From positions 230,978 to 294,977 of the forward strand of contig CAJNDS010001724.1 in NCBI GenBank assembly GCA_905221605.1: DNA of 64,000 nt, in the 5' to 3' direction. This DNA comes from Symbiodinium natans. Taxonomy: Eukaryota; Sar; Dinophyceae; Suessiales; Symbiodiniaceae. Positions 63,942 through 64,000 of the stretch are shown here, in pieces. Numbering within the stretch: the stretch's first letter is position 1; every line of letters begins with the position of its first letter. The notes beneath the pieces were generated by a model. That model saw only the letters and a list, made by a program, of their open reading frames with translations. It was not told the origin of the DNA and did no database searches. The translations under genes and the position numbers were made by a program.

Positions 63942-64000
63942 GTGCTTTGGGGCCGCAATGGTGTGTGGGGTTTGGGCGTGTAGGGTTTAGGGTTTAGAGT

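Larger units (their letters stand above)
1..64000. repeat. Dispersed interstitial telomeric repeats TTTAGGG/CCCTAAA across the whole window
   Basis: Runs of TTTAGGG (G-rich) or CCCTAAA (C-rich) recur every few hundred bases from the first base to the last, in both orientations, from 2 to about 38 units. Common variants are TTCAGGG, TTTGGGG, TTTCGGG and TTTAGGGG. Stretches free of them are few, the longest being about 31830-34270 around the BTB gene and 15115-16360. Unique sequence, small palindromic elements and putative exons lie between tracts. Because tracts of both orientations are interspersed with non-repeat DNA throughout, this is not a chromosome end. Confidence 0.98.

Noticed and set aside
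1-64000. CRISPR array
   Set aside because: Regular repeats are telomeric, minisatellite or protein-coding; none has uniform spacers.
1-64000. Dinoflagellate spliced-leader relic or full-length retrotransposon
   Set aside because: No copy of the SL string and no reverse transcriptase, integrase or transposase motif was found by eye.

Overview
The window looks like nuclear DNA of a dinoflagellate, most likely of the Symbiodinium/Polarella type. Three things point there. TTTAGGG/CCCTAAA (the Arabidopsis-type telomere unit, also used by dinoflagellates) occurs in well over 100 interstitial tracts spaced a few hundred bases apart, in both orientations. Base composition is close to 50% GC. The one long intronless gene (32272-34227) joins a BTB/T1 domain to dozens of ~10-residue AGFT-type repeats, a layout I associate with dinoflagellates. 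Species is inference; plants, chromerids and other TTTAGGG lineages cannot be excluded from sequence alone.

Apart from that gene there are no long ORFs, and at first sight the window is repeat-filled non-coding DNA. Reading the stretches between telomeric tracts in frame shows many short open segments (30-300 nt) that look like exons. They have AG acceptors and GT(A/G)AG-like donors, biased codons and sometimes recognisable domains: two halves of a PDZ domain (55939-56019 and 57894-57957), a sperm-tail PG-rich repeat (40830-40908) and an RCC1-like repeat (26759-26824). The best multi-exon locus runs on the + strand from about 48152 (start codon) to 54301. Other + strand exons lie at about 0.4-25.9, 29.2-30.4, 34.8-35.9 and 37.3-63.9 kb. 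Minus-strand candidates are at 27180-27248, 31053-31405 and 36293-36505.

The central observation is that many telomeric tracts sit exactly at exon edges. In the sense orientation an array reads GTTTAG...TTTAG, so it begins with GT and ends with AG. At many places, removing a tract from its first GT to its last AG joins two open frames in phase. Examples are 13134-13208, 15091-15110, 19171-19239, 23304-23372, 23925-23958, 24570-24603, 25344-25363, 51297-51351 and, on the minus strand, 31302-31375. I propose that telomeric repeats here act as introns or supply splice sites. Most exons are short, open frames of this size are common by chance, and I chose frames by eye, so individual exon calls are provisional. 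RNA-seq would decide.

The other intronic and intergenic DNA is filled with short palindromic MITE-like elements (at least nine families, 80-230 bp, recurrent terminal inverted repeats). Several copies carry a telomeric tract inside, which gives a relative order of events. Minisatellites, microsatellites and poly-G/poly-C runs make up most of the rest. I saw no tRNA, rRNA, CRISPR array, retrotransposon ORF or spliced-leader sequence.
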